Shown piece by piece: positions 1-5,732 of a stretch of 5,732 bases of DNA (the stretch's first letter is position 1; each line of letters begins with the position of its first letter). The DNA comes from an uncultured Verrucomicrobiales bacterium (lineage in GTDB: Bacteria; Verrucomicrobiota; Verrucomicrobiia; Verrucomicrobiales; Akkermansiaceae), in NCBI GenBank assembly GCA_938001985.1, contig CALLBE010000068.1, positions 1 through 5,732 on the forward strand, given 5' to 3'. The position numbers and the translations under genes are program-made. A model generated the notes under the pieces. The model was given only the letters and a program-made list of their open reading frames with translations. It was not told the DNA's origin and made no database searches.

Positions 1-782
1 AGTGGCTGCCCTGTTAAATGCAACACGTAATTAGTCACATCAACCACATTATTAATAGGCTCCACACCAATAGAGGTGAGTTTCTCCACCAACCAGCTCG
101 GCGAAGCTTCAACCTTAAGGCCACTAATTTTTAAAGCCGTGTAATACGGAGCAGAATCACCAGCGTTTAGCGTGATTGCAGACGACGGCTTACCTTCTAA
201 TAAAGATGTTTCTGCTAACTTATAAGGCAACCCTGTGAGCGTATGAAGCTCTCTCGCCATCCCTTCATGACTCAAGCAGTCTGGGCGGTTTGGTGTGACT
301 TCGACCTCAAAGATAACGTCCGGCTTATAATAGCGACTCAAGCGAGTTCCCACTTCAAATTCCTGAGAAAGAATCATCAGACCATCTTGATCATCAACCA
401 AGCCGATCTCACTTGCTCCACAGAGCATTCCTAAAGACTCAACCCCTCTGAGCTTGCCTTCTTTGATTTTAAACTCACCTGGCAACACAGCACCCGGAAG
501 CGCGCAAGGCACCTTGTCTCCGATTTTATAGTTTTGAGCACCACAAACAATTTGCCTCAACGAACCTTCGCCCGCATCGACTTTACAAACTTTCAAGCGA
601 TCTGCTTCCGGGTGCTTTTCAGCCTCAACAATTTGAGCCACCACTAAAAATTCAGAATCCAAGCCTCTCTGCTCGATGCCTTCAACTTCAATACCAGCAA
701 AGGTCAATAGATCATCAATCTCTTGGATCGACTTATCCGAAAGGTCGATGATTTCATTCAGCCATTTTAGAGAAACGTTCAT
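1..782 (-). CDS. pheT: Phenylalanine--tRNA ligase beta subunit, N-terminal part (cut by left window edge)
   Basis: PheT is the beta chain of the cytoplasmic (alpha-beta)2 enzyme that attaches phenylalanine to tRNA-Phe; it carries the editing site and tRNA-binding modules. The frame is open from ATG at 782 to base 1 and gives the first 260 residues of a protein that is usually near 800. Residues 1-38 match the usual PheT N-terminus (MNVSLKWLNEIIDL). An EMAP-like tRNA-binding OB fold follows at about 42-150, with HPEADRL (57-63), IVCGAQN (78-84) and RGVESLGMLCGASEIGL (112-128). A conserved linker has TPNRPDCLSHEGMARE (163-178), and the B3/4 editing domain begins near 210. The start is supported by AAAGGA 7 nt upstream. 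The gene follows rsmI after 136 bp, and pheS is not directly upstream as it is in many bacteria. No frameshift is seen. The identification is secure; the catalytic-core-like and anticodon-binding parts lie outside the window. Confidence 0.97.
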   Translation of the reverse strand, partial: MNVSLKWLNEIIDLSDKSIQEIDDLLTFAGIEVEGIEQRGLDSEFLVVAQIVEAEKHPEADRLKVCKVDAGEGSLRQIVCGAQNYKIGDKVPCALPGAVLPGEFKIKEGKLRGVESLGMLCGASEIGLVDDQDGLMILSQEFEVGTRLSRYYKPDVIFEVEVTPNRPDCLSHEGMARELHTLTGLPYKLAETSLLEGKPSSAITLNAGDSAPYYTALKISGLKVEASPSWLVEKLTSIGVEPINNVVDVTNYVLHLTGQP

Positions 783-789
783 TACTCCA

Positions 790-795
790 TCCTTT
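790..795 (-). promoter_or_regulatory. Ribosome binding site of pheT
   Basis: On the minus strand AAAGGA lies 7 nt before the ATG at 782, a good Shine-Dalgarno match at good spacing. A second purine run, GGAG, sits only 2 nt from the ATG and is too close to be the main site. The motif fixes the pheT start. Confidence 0.7.
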
Positions 796-843
796 ACAAA
801 ACATCGAGGTGAATATTGCCACACATTTTTTAGGATTTTGATA

Positions 844-866
844 TTTTAAAGCCATTTAGGCTAAAA
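844..866. repeat. Short imperfect inverted repeat in the pheT leader
   Basis: TTTTAAAGCC (844-853) and GGCTAAAA (859-866) flank a 5 nt loop. AGCC/GGCT pair perfectly, and the AT flanks pair if two bases bulge. The stem is short and AT-rich, so it would be weak as RNA. It could be a chance hairpin, an AT-rich promoter element or a poor terminator. Confidence 0.25.
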
Positions 867-918
867 ATACCCCTTCAAACACGATTTTCACCGTCTCTCA
901 AAAGAACAGAACGGCTAA

Positions 919-1620
919 CTAGCGTTGAACCATCAGAACGATTTCACCCTTAGGTGTGCGTTCTGCGAAATGGAGGTGAACCTCTTCTCCCGTACCTCGA
1001 ATGAGCTCTTCATAGGTTTTTGTGAGTTCACGGGCGATCACCACCTGAGCTTCTGGACAGTTTTCCTTAATGATATCCAACGTGGATTTAAGACGGTGAG
1101 GCGATTCTAAAAAGATAGAAGGGTAATCCAACTCAGCTGCCGCAGCGAGCTGCTTGAGGCGCTTTCCTTTTTTAACGGATAAAAAACCACCGTAAAAAAA
1201 GGCATGCGTTGTCAAACCTGAGGCAACAACAGCCGTGATCACAGACGACGCACCCGGAAGTACCGTGTAACTCAGCCCTTCTTCAATCAGCGCTTGAGTG
1301 AGCCTAAAGCCGGGATCGGAAATGCCTGGCATGCCCGCATCTGAAATCACAGCCATGGTCTCGCCTCCTTTCAATCGAGTGATAAGCTCATCGACACGAC
1401 GGCGTTCATTGTGCTCATGATATGAAATCAAGGGTTTATTTATTTCATAGTGGTTTAACAACCTCAGCGAATGTCTCGTGTCTTCACAGGCGATAAAGTC
1501 GACAGAATTTAAAACTTCTAAGGAACGAAGCGAAATATCTTTTAAGTTACCAATAGGTGTTGGAACAAAGGACACCGCTGGCAAATCGGCGATAACTTCT
1601 TCTGAAATATTTAACTTCAT
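919..1620 (-). CDS. rsmI: 16S rRNA (cytidine1402-2'-O)-methyltransferase RsmI, short form
   Basis: RsmI uses S-adenosylmethionine to methylate the ribose 2'-OH of C1402 in the 16S rRNA decoding centre; the protein is cytoplasmic. The 233 residues form one tetrapyrrole-methylase-type (TP_methylase) fold. Family motifs in order are TPIGNLKDIS (21-30), CEDTRHS (45-51), YHEHNE (67-72), SDAGMPGISDPG (93-104), LPGASS (121-126, where LPGPSA is more usual), LESPHR (171-176), ARELTKTYEE (196-205) and a terminal KGEIVLMVQR (224-233). E. coli RsmI is about 286 residues; this form stops right after the methylase domain and lacks the small C-terminal helical domain. The ATG at 1620 is the only ATG, GTG or TTG in frame after the TGA at 1648-1650, although no Shine-Dalgarno precedes it. 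It lies 35 bp after lptE, probably in the same transcript. Identification is firm. Confidence 0.95.
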   Translation of the reverse strand: MKLNISEEVIADLPAVSFVPTPIGNLKDISLRSLEVLNSVDFIACEDTRHSLRLLNHYEINKPLISYHEHNERRRVDELITRLKGGETMAVISDAGMPGISDPGFRLTQALIEEGLSYTVLPGASSVITAVVASGLTTHAFFYGGFLSVKKGKRLKQLAAAAELDYPSIFLESPHRLKSTLDIIKENCPEAQVVIARELTKTYEELIRGTGEEVHLHFAERTPKGEIVLMVQR

Positions 1621-1655
1621 CGTTTTATAAGGTGGAAATTTGAGCGCTCAGGACT

Positions 1656-2198
1656 CTAAAAACCTTGAGCAATTTTTGACGCAATTGATTGCGCCGCCTC
1701 TTGAATCGCTTGAGGATAAGATAGGCGAGAGGCTTGAACGAAGTTGACGTTTCTTAAAGTCGTAAAATCTGAACCCTCTCTAGCCAGCGCGGAGAAAAAG
1801 GTAGCGGAGCCTGTTTCCTTGCCACCCAAAACTTGCTTCCCTTGACGAAGTAAAACCCAGGACGTTTGGGCTCTGGTCTCAAACTCAGAAGCAGCCAACA
1901 CTTGGCGATCTGAAGACCTCAAAGCGCGGTAATCAACCTCATCCAAACTCACCTTTAACTCATAATCACCACCTTGGCTCGTTTTTACACCGTGATGTGC
2001 CAACGCATTTTGAACACTTCTAATGATCAAAGGCTCGAGCGTCTTATTTAAGGTTAAGTTCCGATCAAGAACCACCTTCACCCCGCCGGTATTATTAATA
2101 CCCAGCTTATGTGCATTATTGACAGGCCCTAACTGGTACCCGCAAGAACTCAGAAAGCATAACAAGCTAAGGACGGCGACACTCGATCTGATCATCAT
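1656..2198 (-). CDS. lptE: LptE-like LPS-assembly lipoprotein
   Basis: LptE is an outer-membrane lipoprotein that plugs the LptD barrel and helps deliver lipopolysaccharide to the cell surface. The 180 residues begin with a type II signal peptide: MMIR, a hydrophobic stretch at 7-16, then lipobox LSSC with the lipidated Cys at 19. CGYQLG follows directly, the usual LptE start of the mature chain. The rest is a small alpha/beta domain: KVVLDRNLT (41-49), helix PLIIRSVQNALAHHG (56-70), strands YELKVSLDEVDYRAL and FETRAQTSWVLLR, and a C-terminal helix with YPQAIQEAAQSIASKIAQ. Length is close to E. coli LptE (193). Two ATG codons are in tandem at the start (2198 and 2195), and no Shine-Dalgarno is visible. 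The stop of the bamD-like gene is 17 bp upstream, so coupling is likely. LptE sequences diverge widely, so the call rests on lipobox, GYQLG, size and context. Confidence 0.82.
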   Translation of the reverse strand: MMIRSSVAVLSLLCFLSSCGYQLGPVNNAHKLGINNTGGVKVVLDRNLTLNKTLEPLIIRSVQNALAHHGVKTSQGGDYELKVSLDEVDYRALRSSDRQVLAASEFETRAQTSWVLLRQGKQVLGGKETGSATFFSALAREGSDFTTLRNVNFVQASRLSYPQAIQEAAQSIASKIAQGF

Positions 2199-2215
2199 AC
2201 AATAAAGGAAAAAAC

Positions 2216-3181
2216 CTAGCCCTTGATTTTTTCAAGTTTAGCTAAGTATTTTTTAGCCTCAGCTTTTGCTTTTGAAGAAGCGGCAGGAGAGGACAAAATT
2301 CGTTGAAAATAGACCTTAGAGGACTGATATTCTTTTTTACGGAAGTAAAACTTGGCGATATCAAAGGAGGTCGACAACTCTTGCTTCTCCAGCTTTTTAA
2401 TCGCGTCCTTCGCCGCTGGTACATTGGAGTCATTCGGGTAGAGGGTTACCAAATCCTTAAAGGCTTGCTTCGCTCGATTGATATTAGCTGAGTCTTTATT
2501 CCTTCCCTCTTCAGCATCACGAATCAATAGCTTACCAATCTCGTATTGCGCACGTGGAGCTTGGGCTGATCTTGGGTATTCCAACACCAGTTTTTCATAA
2601 GCACGAACCGCATCTGTAGGGTCTTTTTGCTTCGCATAGATACTCGCAATCTTTTCTTGAGCCTTCACGGCAACCAAGCTGTTCGGAGCATTCTCGATGA
2701 TTTGATTTAATAAAATCACTGTTTGGCTCTCTGAAATTGTGGCTGAAAGGAAAAGGAAATGCTCTTTCAAGCGCTGGTCGTAAGCACCTGTAGCAATGGC
2801 TACCTGACGGTCAATCGCTTTTGCATAAAAGCCCGATAGACGGTAACGAGTGGCGATTTTTTGATATTCATCAAAGGCTAAAAGAATTTTACGCGCGTCC
2901 TCTAAACAACGCCCTCTCAAGTAAATGGCTTCAGCGGCATGCTTACCAAAAGGATACTTACGGTAGTACTTGCGGAATTTACCAGCCGCCTTGCTAAACT
3001 TTTTCTGATCAAATTTAGCCTTCGCTTCTTTGAACAAATCCTCCGAGGCCTTAACGTCCACCACGGCAGAGAGCTCTCCATCCTTCAAGGCAACAGGAAG
3101 CTCCTTATTGGAGGCACACGATGAAAGGAGAGTCAGCAATGTTAAGCTGATAACACTCCCTAGAAATATTGTCTTTTTCAT
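2216..3181 (-). CDS. bamD: BamD-like outer-membrane assembly lipoprotein with TPR repeats
   Basis: BamD is the essential lipoprotein partner of BamA in the machine that folds beta-barrel proteins into the outer membrane. The 321 residues start with a lipoprotein signal: MKK, a hydrophobic stretch at 5-19, lipobox LSSC with Cys 22, then ASN. From about 46 to 320 the chain is helical and TPR-like, for example LFKEAKAKFDQKKFSKAAGKF (49-69), followed by YYRKYPFGKHAAEAIYLRG and a second unit with AFDEYQKIATRY (102-113). A middle unit has DAVRAYEKLVLEYPRSAQAPRAQYEIGKL. The end has FDIAKFYFRKKEYQSSKVYFQRIL, which resembles the BamD repeat (A..YF.+..Y..A...F). It is longer than E. coli BamD (about 245). 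The ATG lies 2 bp after the proC TAA and has no Shine-Dalgarno, pointing to translational coupling. Another TPR lipoprotein role, such as a CpoB-like one, is less likely but cannot be excluded. Confidence 0.8.
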   Translation of the reverse strand: MKKTIFLGSVISLTLLTLLSSCASNKELPVALKDGELSAVVDVKASEDLFKEAKAKFDQKKFSKAAGKFRKYYRKYPFGKHAAEAIYLRGRCLEDARKILLAFDEYQKIATRYRLSGFYAKAIDRQVAIATGAYDQRLKEHFLFLSATISESQTVILLNQIIENAPNSLVAVKAQEKIASIYAKQKDPTDAVRAYEKLVLEYPRSAQAPRAQYEIGKLLIRDAEEGRNKDSANINRAKQAFKDLVTLYPNDSNVPAAKDAIKKLEKQELSTSFDIAKFYFRKKEYQSSKVYFQRILSSPAASSKAKAEAKKYLAKLEKIKG

Positions 3182-3183
3182 AT

Positions 3184-3975
3184 TTATAACTGTTTCGAAC
3201 GATTGGTTGCCGCCGTGACCGCACTTATCAAAGCGGATCTGACGCCTTCTTTTTCTAAAATACTCACGCCATTAATCGTGGTTCCGCCAGGAGAGGTCAC
3301 TTGATCTTTCAGTTGGCCAGGGTGCAGCTGCGTGGCTTGCTGCATTTTTGCGGCTCCCAATACGGTTTGGGTCGCTAACTTCGTGGCCAAATCTCGAGGC
3401 AGTCCGTTCAAAACGCCACCGTCTGACAAGGCTTCTATAATGGTGAAAATATAAGCAGGACCACTGCCCGAAAGCCCAGTAACCGCATCCATTTGATTTT
3501 CCATCACCTCAACAGCAAGTCCTACCGAGTTTAAAAAATCATCAATAAAACTTCTGTCCTCTGCAGAAGCGTTTTTTGAAAAACTATAAGCCGAAGCACC
3601 CTCTCCCACTAGGCTAGGCGTATTAGGCATCACACGACAGTAACGATGCCCACTGCCCGCTTGGCTCAATCGCTCCAAGGAGACACCAGCCGCAATCGAA
3701 ACAATAAGCTTAGGCGACTTGCCGAAGGTTGAGAGCCTATCCAGAACCGGCTCCATTTGTTGTGGCTTCATCCCCAGCAGCAACACATCAGATTCCGTAT
3801 AAATACTCTCTAAAGCATCAATAACACTTCCTCCCGTTCGCGTCGCCAAGTCCTGAGCGCTTTGCGTCGTCTTGCTGTGCAAAAAAAGGGATTGGGGTTG
3901 AATCGCCTGGCGCTCAACAGCTCCAGACACCAGAGCCGTGCTCATTTTACCACAACCAATAACACCTAATTTCAT
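3184..3975 (-). CDS. proC: Pyrroline-5-carboxylate reductase
   Basis: ProC reduces 1-pyrroline-5-carboxylate to L-proline with NAD(P)H, the last step of proline synthesis, in the cytoplasm. The 263-residue protein has the normal family length. An N-terminal Rossmann fold carries GVIGCGKMSTAL (4-15), then LLLGMKPQ (65-72), SIAAGVS (93-99) and RVMPNTPSLVGEGASAYS (114-131). The C-terminal helical dimerisation domain has TGLSGSGPAYIF (166-177), EALSDGGVLNGLP (181-193) and the signature DQVTSPGGTTINGV (224-237), ending EKEGVRSALISAVTAATNRS. I chose ATG at 3975 because AAGGTG stands 8 nt before it and the glycine-rich loop follows at once. A TTG at 4011 would add 12 residues (MFVYPLSQGVCE) that are unlike the family and would overlap the ribosome binding site. 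It is the first gene of the minus-strand cluster and lies divergent to lnt. Confidence 0.96.
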   Translation of the reverse strand: MKLGVIGCGKMSTALVSGAVERQAIQPQSLFLHSKTTQSAQDLATRTGGSVIDALESIYTESDVLLLGMKPQQMEPVLDRLSTFGKSPKLIVSIAAGVSLERLSQAGSGHRYCRVMPNTPSLVGEGASAYSFSKNASAEDRSFIDDFLNSVGLAVEVMENQMDAVTGLSGSGPAYIFTIIEALSDGGVLNGLPRDLATKLATQTVLGAAKMQQATQLHPGQLKDQVTSPGGTTINGVSILEKEGVRSALISAVTAATNRSKQL

Positions 3976-3983
3976 CTCACAAA

Positions 3984-3989
3984 CACCTT
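3984..3989 (-). promoter_or_regulatory. Ribosome binding site of proC
   Basis: AAGGTG on the minus strand lies 8 nt before the ATG at 3975. It decides between this ATG and the in-frame TTG at 4011, since it falls inside the reading frame of the longer form. Confidence 0.75.
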
Positions 3990-4049
3990 GAGATAAAGGA
4001 TAAACAAACAAAAGGGAAAACTCATCTTTTCTCTAAAAATATTTTCTTT

Positions 4050-4055
4050 AAGGTG
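4050..4055 (+). promoter_or_regulatory. Ribosome binding site of lnt
   Basis: AAGGTG lies 7 nt before the ATG at 4063. It is the same hexamer used by proC on the other strand and supports the chosen lnt start. Confidence 0.75.
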
Positions 4056-4062
4056 TCTTCAT

Positions 4063-5732
4063 ATGCCATCCCTTTTGGAAAAGCTCAGTTTCAAACTTCC
4101 CGTCAAATTGCCCACCAAGCTTTTTGTCGCTTCGGTTTCTGGCATCTTACTGGCGTTGGCTTACCCGCCTTTTAATCAGTCTTTTTTAATTCACTTCACC
4201 CTAATCCCTCTACTTTGGGTCTTGAGCCTGAGTAGCGACCCTTCTTCAAATAAAAAAACACTAAAGCGAAACTTCACTCTCGGCTACTTTTTCGGACTGG
4301 GCTTTTTCTTACTCAATTTCAAATGGCTGATCACCGTTGCTTGGGTAGGCTGGTTTGCTCTCAGTCTCTACCTCGCTCTTTTTCCCGCTTTATTTGCCTT
4401 ATTAAGTGGCGTTTTCATTCGATTGATTGAGGTTGAAAAAAATGCGAGCCAACGTTTTTTAAAAAACACACTCGCAACACTCCTCATTTCTGCGTCATGG
4501 GTGGGGACCGAATGGCTTCGAAGCTGGTTATTAACAGGCATGGGCTGGAACGGTCTTGCGGTCCCATTAATTGAAACCCCTTTACTCGCTCAATTGGCTG
4601 AGGCAGTCGGCGTTTACGGACTCTCTTTCCTTCCCGTATTTATCAACGTCAGCTTATTCATCACATTAAGAGCCTTGCTCCATGAAGGCCGAACCGGAAA
4701 GTTGAAAGCACACCCTGAATTTTGCCTCGCGATGGCTGTTTTGGCCGCTGTCTTTTTCTTTGGCATGTATCGGGCAAACGATCTCAAGCAACAGCCTGTT
4801 GTTGAATTGAAGACAACTTGCATCCAAGGAAACTTCAGCCTAGCGGAATACCGGAACCCACACAACCGCTTCCTAATTCTTGAGCGCTACGAAGCCATAC
4901 TGGCCGATAGCTTTAGTAACTATAACGCCGCTTATGAAACCGCACTCAGTTCCATGCTCGCCAGCGATCAAGCCAGCCAAATCATCCACCCCTACCAGCC
5001 CGATATTATCATCTTCCCTGAAGACTCCATGTCTTTTGATTATTATAAATATGAAAACGGCCAACAGGCTCTGGACAGATACGGGGAACAATGGCTATCC
5101 ACCATCGCTCAAACCTACCAAACCAACCTGATGGTTGGCATCACCGGAAAAGCGATTGAGCAAAGCGAACGTGGATTAATTGCCAACCCTCAAAAAGGCC
5201 TCTGGAACTCCCTCCTTCTTTATGGGAAAAACTCCAACCTTCTGGAAACCCGATCCAAAAAACACCTCGTGCCTTTTGGCGAGTACATACCTTTCCGACA
5301 ACACCTGCCTTTCCTTGAATGGATTTTTAAACAATCCGCCGGCTTTGCCATGAGCGGGGACGTTCTCTCAGGAACAGAAAAAAGCCCCTTTTATTTAGAG
5401 ATCGACGACAAATCAATGATTCAGCTGACGCCTGCAATTTGCTTCGAAGACACCGTCCCCACACTCTTGAACCATTATGAAATTAAGCACCCGAATTTCT
5501 TAATCAATGCGACCAACGATGGTTGGTTTTTAAAATCAGAAGCCCTAGAGCAGCACTACCAAAACTCGAAGTTCCGATCCATCGAGCAACGAGCTCCCTT
5601 GATTCGATCCGGCAACACGGGGAGATCAGGCATCATCAATATATTCGGCAGAGAAGAAGACTGGGAAAACTCCTCCTCCTTCACCTACCTCGACTCAACC
5701 GACAATATTACACCTCACGAAATCGGCTCTTA
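4063..5732 (+). CDS. lnt: Apolipoprotein N-acyltransferase (open at right window edge)
   Basis: Lnt is an inner-membrane enzyme that transfers an acyl chain from phospholipid to the N-terminal cysteine of lipoproteins, finishing their maturation in the periplasmic leaflet. The frame has 556 codons with no stop; the last two bases are TA. Residues 1-240 are membrane-embedded with about six or seven hydrophobic segments (about 20-36, 41-57, 71-86, 89-119, 137-150, 174-206, 220-236) and the family motif EWLRSWLLTGMGWN (150-163). A nitrilase-type CN-hydrolase domain starts near CIQGN (253-257). The expected catalytic triad is present: Glu320 in FPEDS, Lys399 in KKHLVPFGEYIP and Cys460 in AICFED. 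NATNDGWF (482-489), EQRAPLIRSGNTG (508-520) and IFGR also fit. A stretch of about 60 residues between 258 and 318 is longer than in E. coli Lnt. ATG 4063 has a good ribosome binding site. The C-terminal membrane helix is not in view. Confidence 0.95.
   Translation, partial: MPSLLEKLSFKLPVKLPTKLFVASVSGILLALAYPPFNQSFLIHFTLIPLLWVLSLSSDPSSNKKTLKRNFTLGYFFGLGFFLLNFKWLITVAWVGWFALSLYLALFPALFALLSGVFIRLIEVEKNASQRFLKNTLATLLISASWVGTEWLRSWLLTGMGWNGLAVPLIETPLLAQLAEAVGVYGLSFLPVFINVSLFITLRALLHEGRTGKLKAHPEFCLAMAVLAAVFFFGMYRANDLKQQPVVELKTTCIQGNFSLAEYRNPHNRFLILERYEAILADSFSNYNAAYETALSSMLASDQASQIIHPYQPDIIIFPEDSMSFDYYKYENGQQALDRYGEQWLSTIAQTYQTNLMVGITGKAIEQSERGLIANPQKGLWNSLLLYGKNSNLLETRSKKHLVPFGEYIPFRQHLPFLEWIFKQSAGFAMSGDVLSGTEKSPFYLEIDDKSMIQLTPAICFEDTVPTLLNHYEIKHPNFLINATNDGWFLKSEALEQHYQNSKFRSIEQRAPLIRSGNTGRSGIINIFGREEDWENSSSFTYLDSTDNITPHEIGS

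Larger units (their letters stand above)
783..918 (-). other. rsmI-pheT intergenic region, probable pheT leader
   Basis: This 136 bp spacer between the rsmI stop and the pheT start is AT-rich in its pheT-proximal half. It contains an imperfect inverted repeat (844-866) and the pheT ribosome binding site. I see no strong -35/-10 pair; on the minus strand TAAAAT near 844-849 could serve as a -10, but no good -35 stands 16-18 nt before it. There is no GC-rich hairpin followed by a T run, so no intrinsic terminator for rsmI can be called, and read-through into pheT is possible. No T-box specifier structure or Phe-rich leader peptide is convincing. Confidence 0.5.
3976..4062. promoter_or_regulatory. 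Divergent proC / lnt intergenic region, presumed promoters for both
   Basis: These 87 bp separate two divergent start codons, so promoters in both directions are expected here or slightly inside the neighbouring genes. The region is strongly AT-rich and holds a 10 bp AT palindrome, AAAATATTTT (4036-4045), which could belong to a -10 region. I cannot pick a -35/-10 pair of good quality and spacing on either strand. No operator repeat is evident apart from the two mirror-image Shine-Dalgarno motifs. Confidence 0.45.

Noticed and set aside
243..434. 63-codon plus-strand frame
   Set aside because: It lies wholly inside pheT, antisense to well-conserved PheT motifs, and its translation looks like no known protein.
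755..856. Small minus-strand ORF (about 33 codons) from an ATG near 856 across the pheT start
   Set aside because: No ribosome binding site at proper spacing, it overlaps pheT in another frame, and it is not Phe-rich, so it is not a convincing leader peptide.
857..883. Eight-codon GTG-initiated frame (MFEGVFLA) ahead of the pheT leader hairpin, as a possible attenuation peptide
   Set aside because: Only two Phe codons, no good Shine-Dalgarno and no terminator hairpin to control; the match is within chance.
1641..1650. Ten-base palindrome TGAGCGCTCA between lptE and rsmI
   Set aside because: It has no loop for a stable hairpin, no T run after it and no repeat elsewhere in the window; likely chance.
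3976..4011. N-terminal extension of proC from a TTG start at 4011
   Set aside because: The added residues do not resemble the family, and the ATG at 3975 has AAGGTG at 8 nt directly before the dinucleotide-binding loop.
3983..4056. Seven-base inverted repeat ACACCTT / AAGGTGT in the divergent region as an operator
   Set aside because: The arms are simply the Shine-Dalgarno motifs of proC and lnt on opposite strands, 60 bp apart.
4614..5131. Open frames of 72-83 codons on both strands inside lnt
   Set aside because: They overlap conserved Lnt coding sequence, and their translations show no domain pattern; they are shadows.
1..5732. Search for CRISPR, transposon, toxin-antitoxin, tRNA or defence-system signals
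   Set aside because: No direct repeats with spacers, transposase frames, tRNA-like clover leaves or unknown gene pairs were seen; nearly all sequence is accounted for by six housekeeping genes.

Overview
The window looks like an ordinary stretch of housekeeping chromosome from a diderm (Gram-negative type) bacterium. It encodes a BamD-like and an LptE-like outer-membrane lipoprotein and apolipoprotein N-acyltransferase (Lnt), so the cell has an outer membrane with lipoproteins and probably LPS. Base composition is moderate by eye, slightly AT-rich. The tentative placement is the PVC group, perhaps Verrucomicrobiota. This rests on the gene mix and on a pheT that is not preceded by pheS, as in Chlamydiae, and not on any database search.

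Layout: five genes lie on the minus strand and one on the plus strand. Read in their own direction, the minus-strand genes are proC (start 3975), a bamD-like gene, an lptE-like gene, rsmI and then pheT, which runs off the left edge. The gaps are 2 bp (proC/bamD), 17 bp (bamD/lptE), 35 bp (lptE/rsmI) and 136 bp (rsmI/pheT). The first four are therefore probably one transcription unit, and pheT may be read through or have its own promoter. lnt starts divergently at 4063, 87 bp from proC, and is still open at the right edge.

Function: bamD, lptE and lnt form an envelope theme. Lnt finishes lipoprotein acylation, which includes the BamD and LptE lipoproteins. BamD belongs to the machinery that inserts outer-membrane beta-barrels, and LptE is the partner of one such barrel, LptD. 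proC (last step of proline synthesis), rsmI (16S rRNA 2'-O-methylation) and pheT (Phe-tRNA charging) are metabolic and translation genes.

Translation signals split in two. proC, lnt and pheT have good Shine-Dalgarno motifs, while bamD, lptE and rsmI have none that I can see, which suggests coupled or SD-independent initiation. I found no RNA gene, mobile element, CRISPR array, phage remnant or clear terminator, and nothing that looks like a new biological system. The findings are modest points on gene order, domain content and initiation signals.
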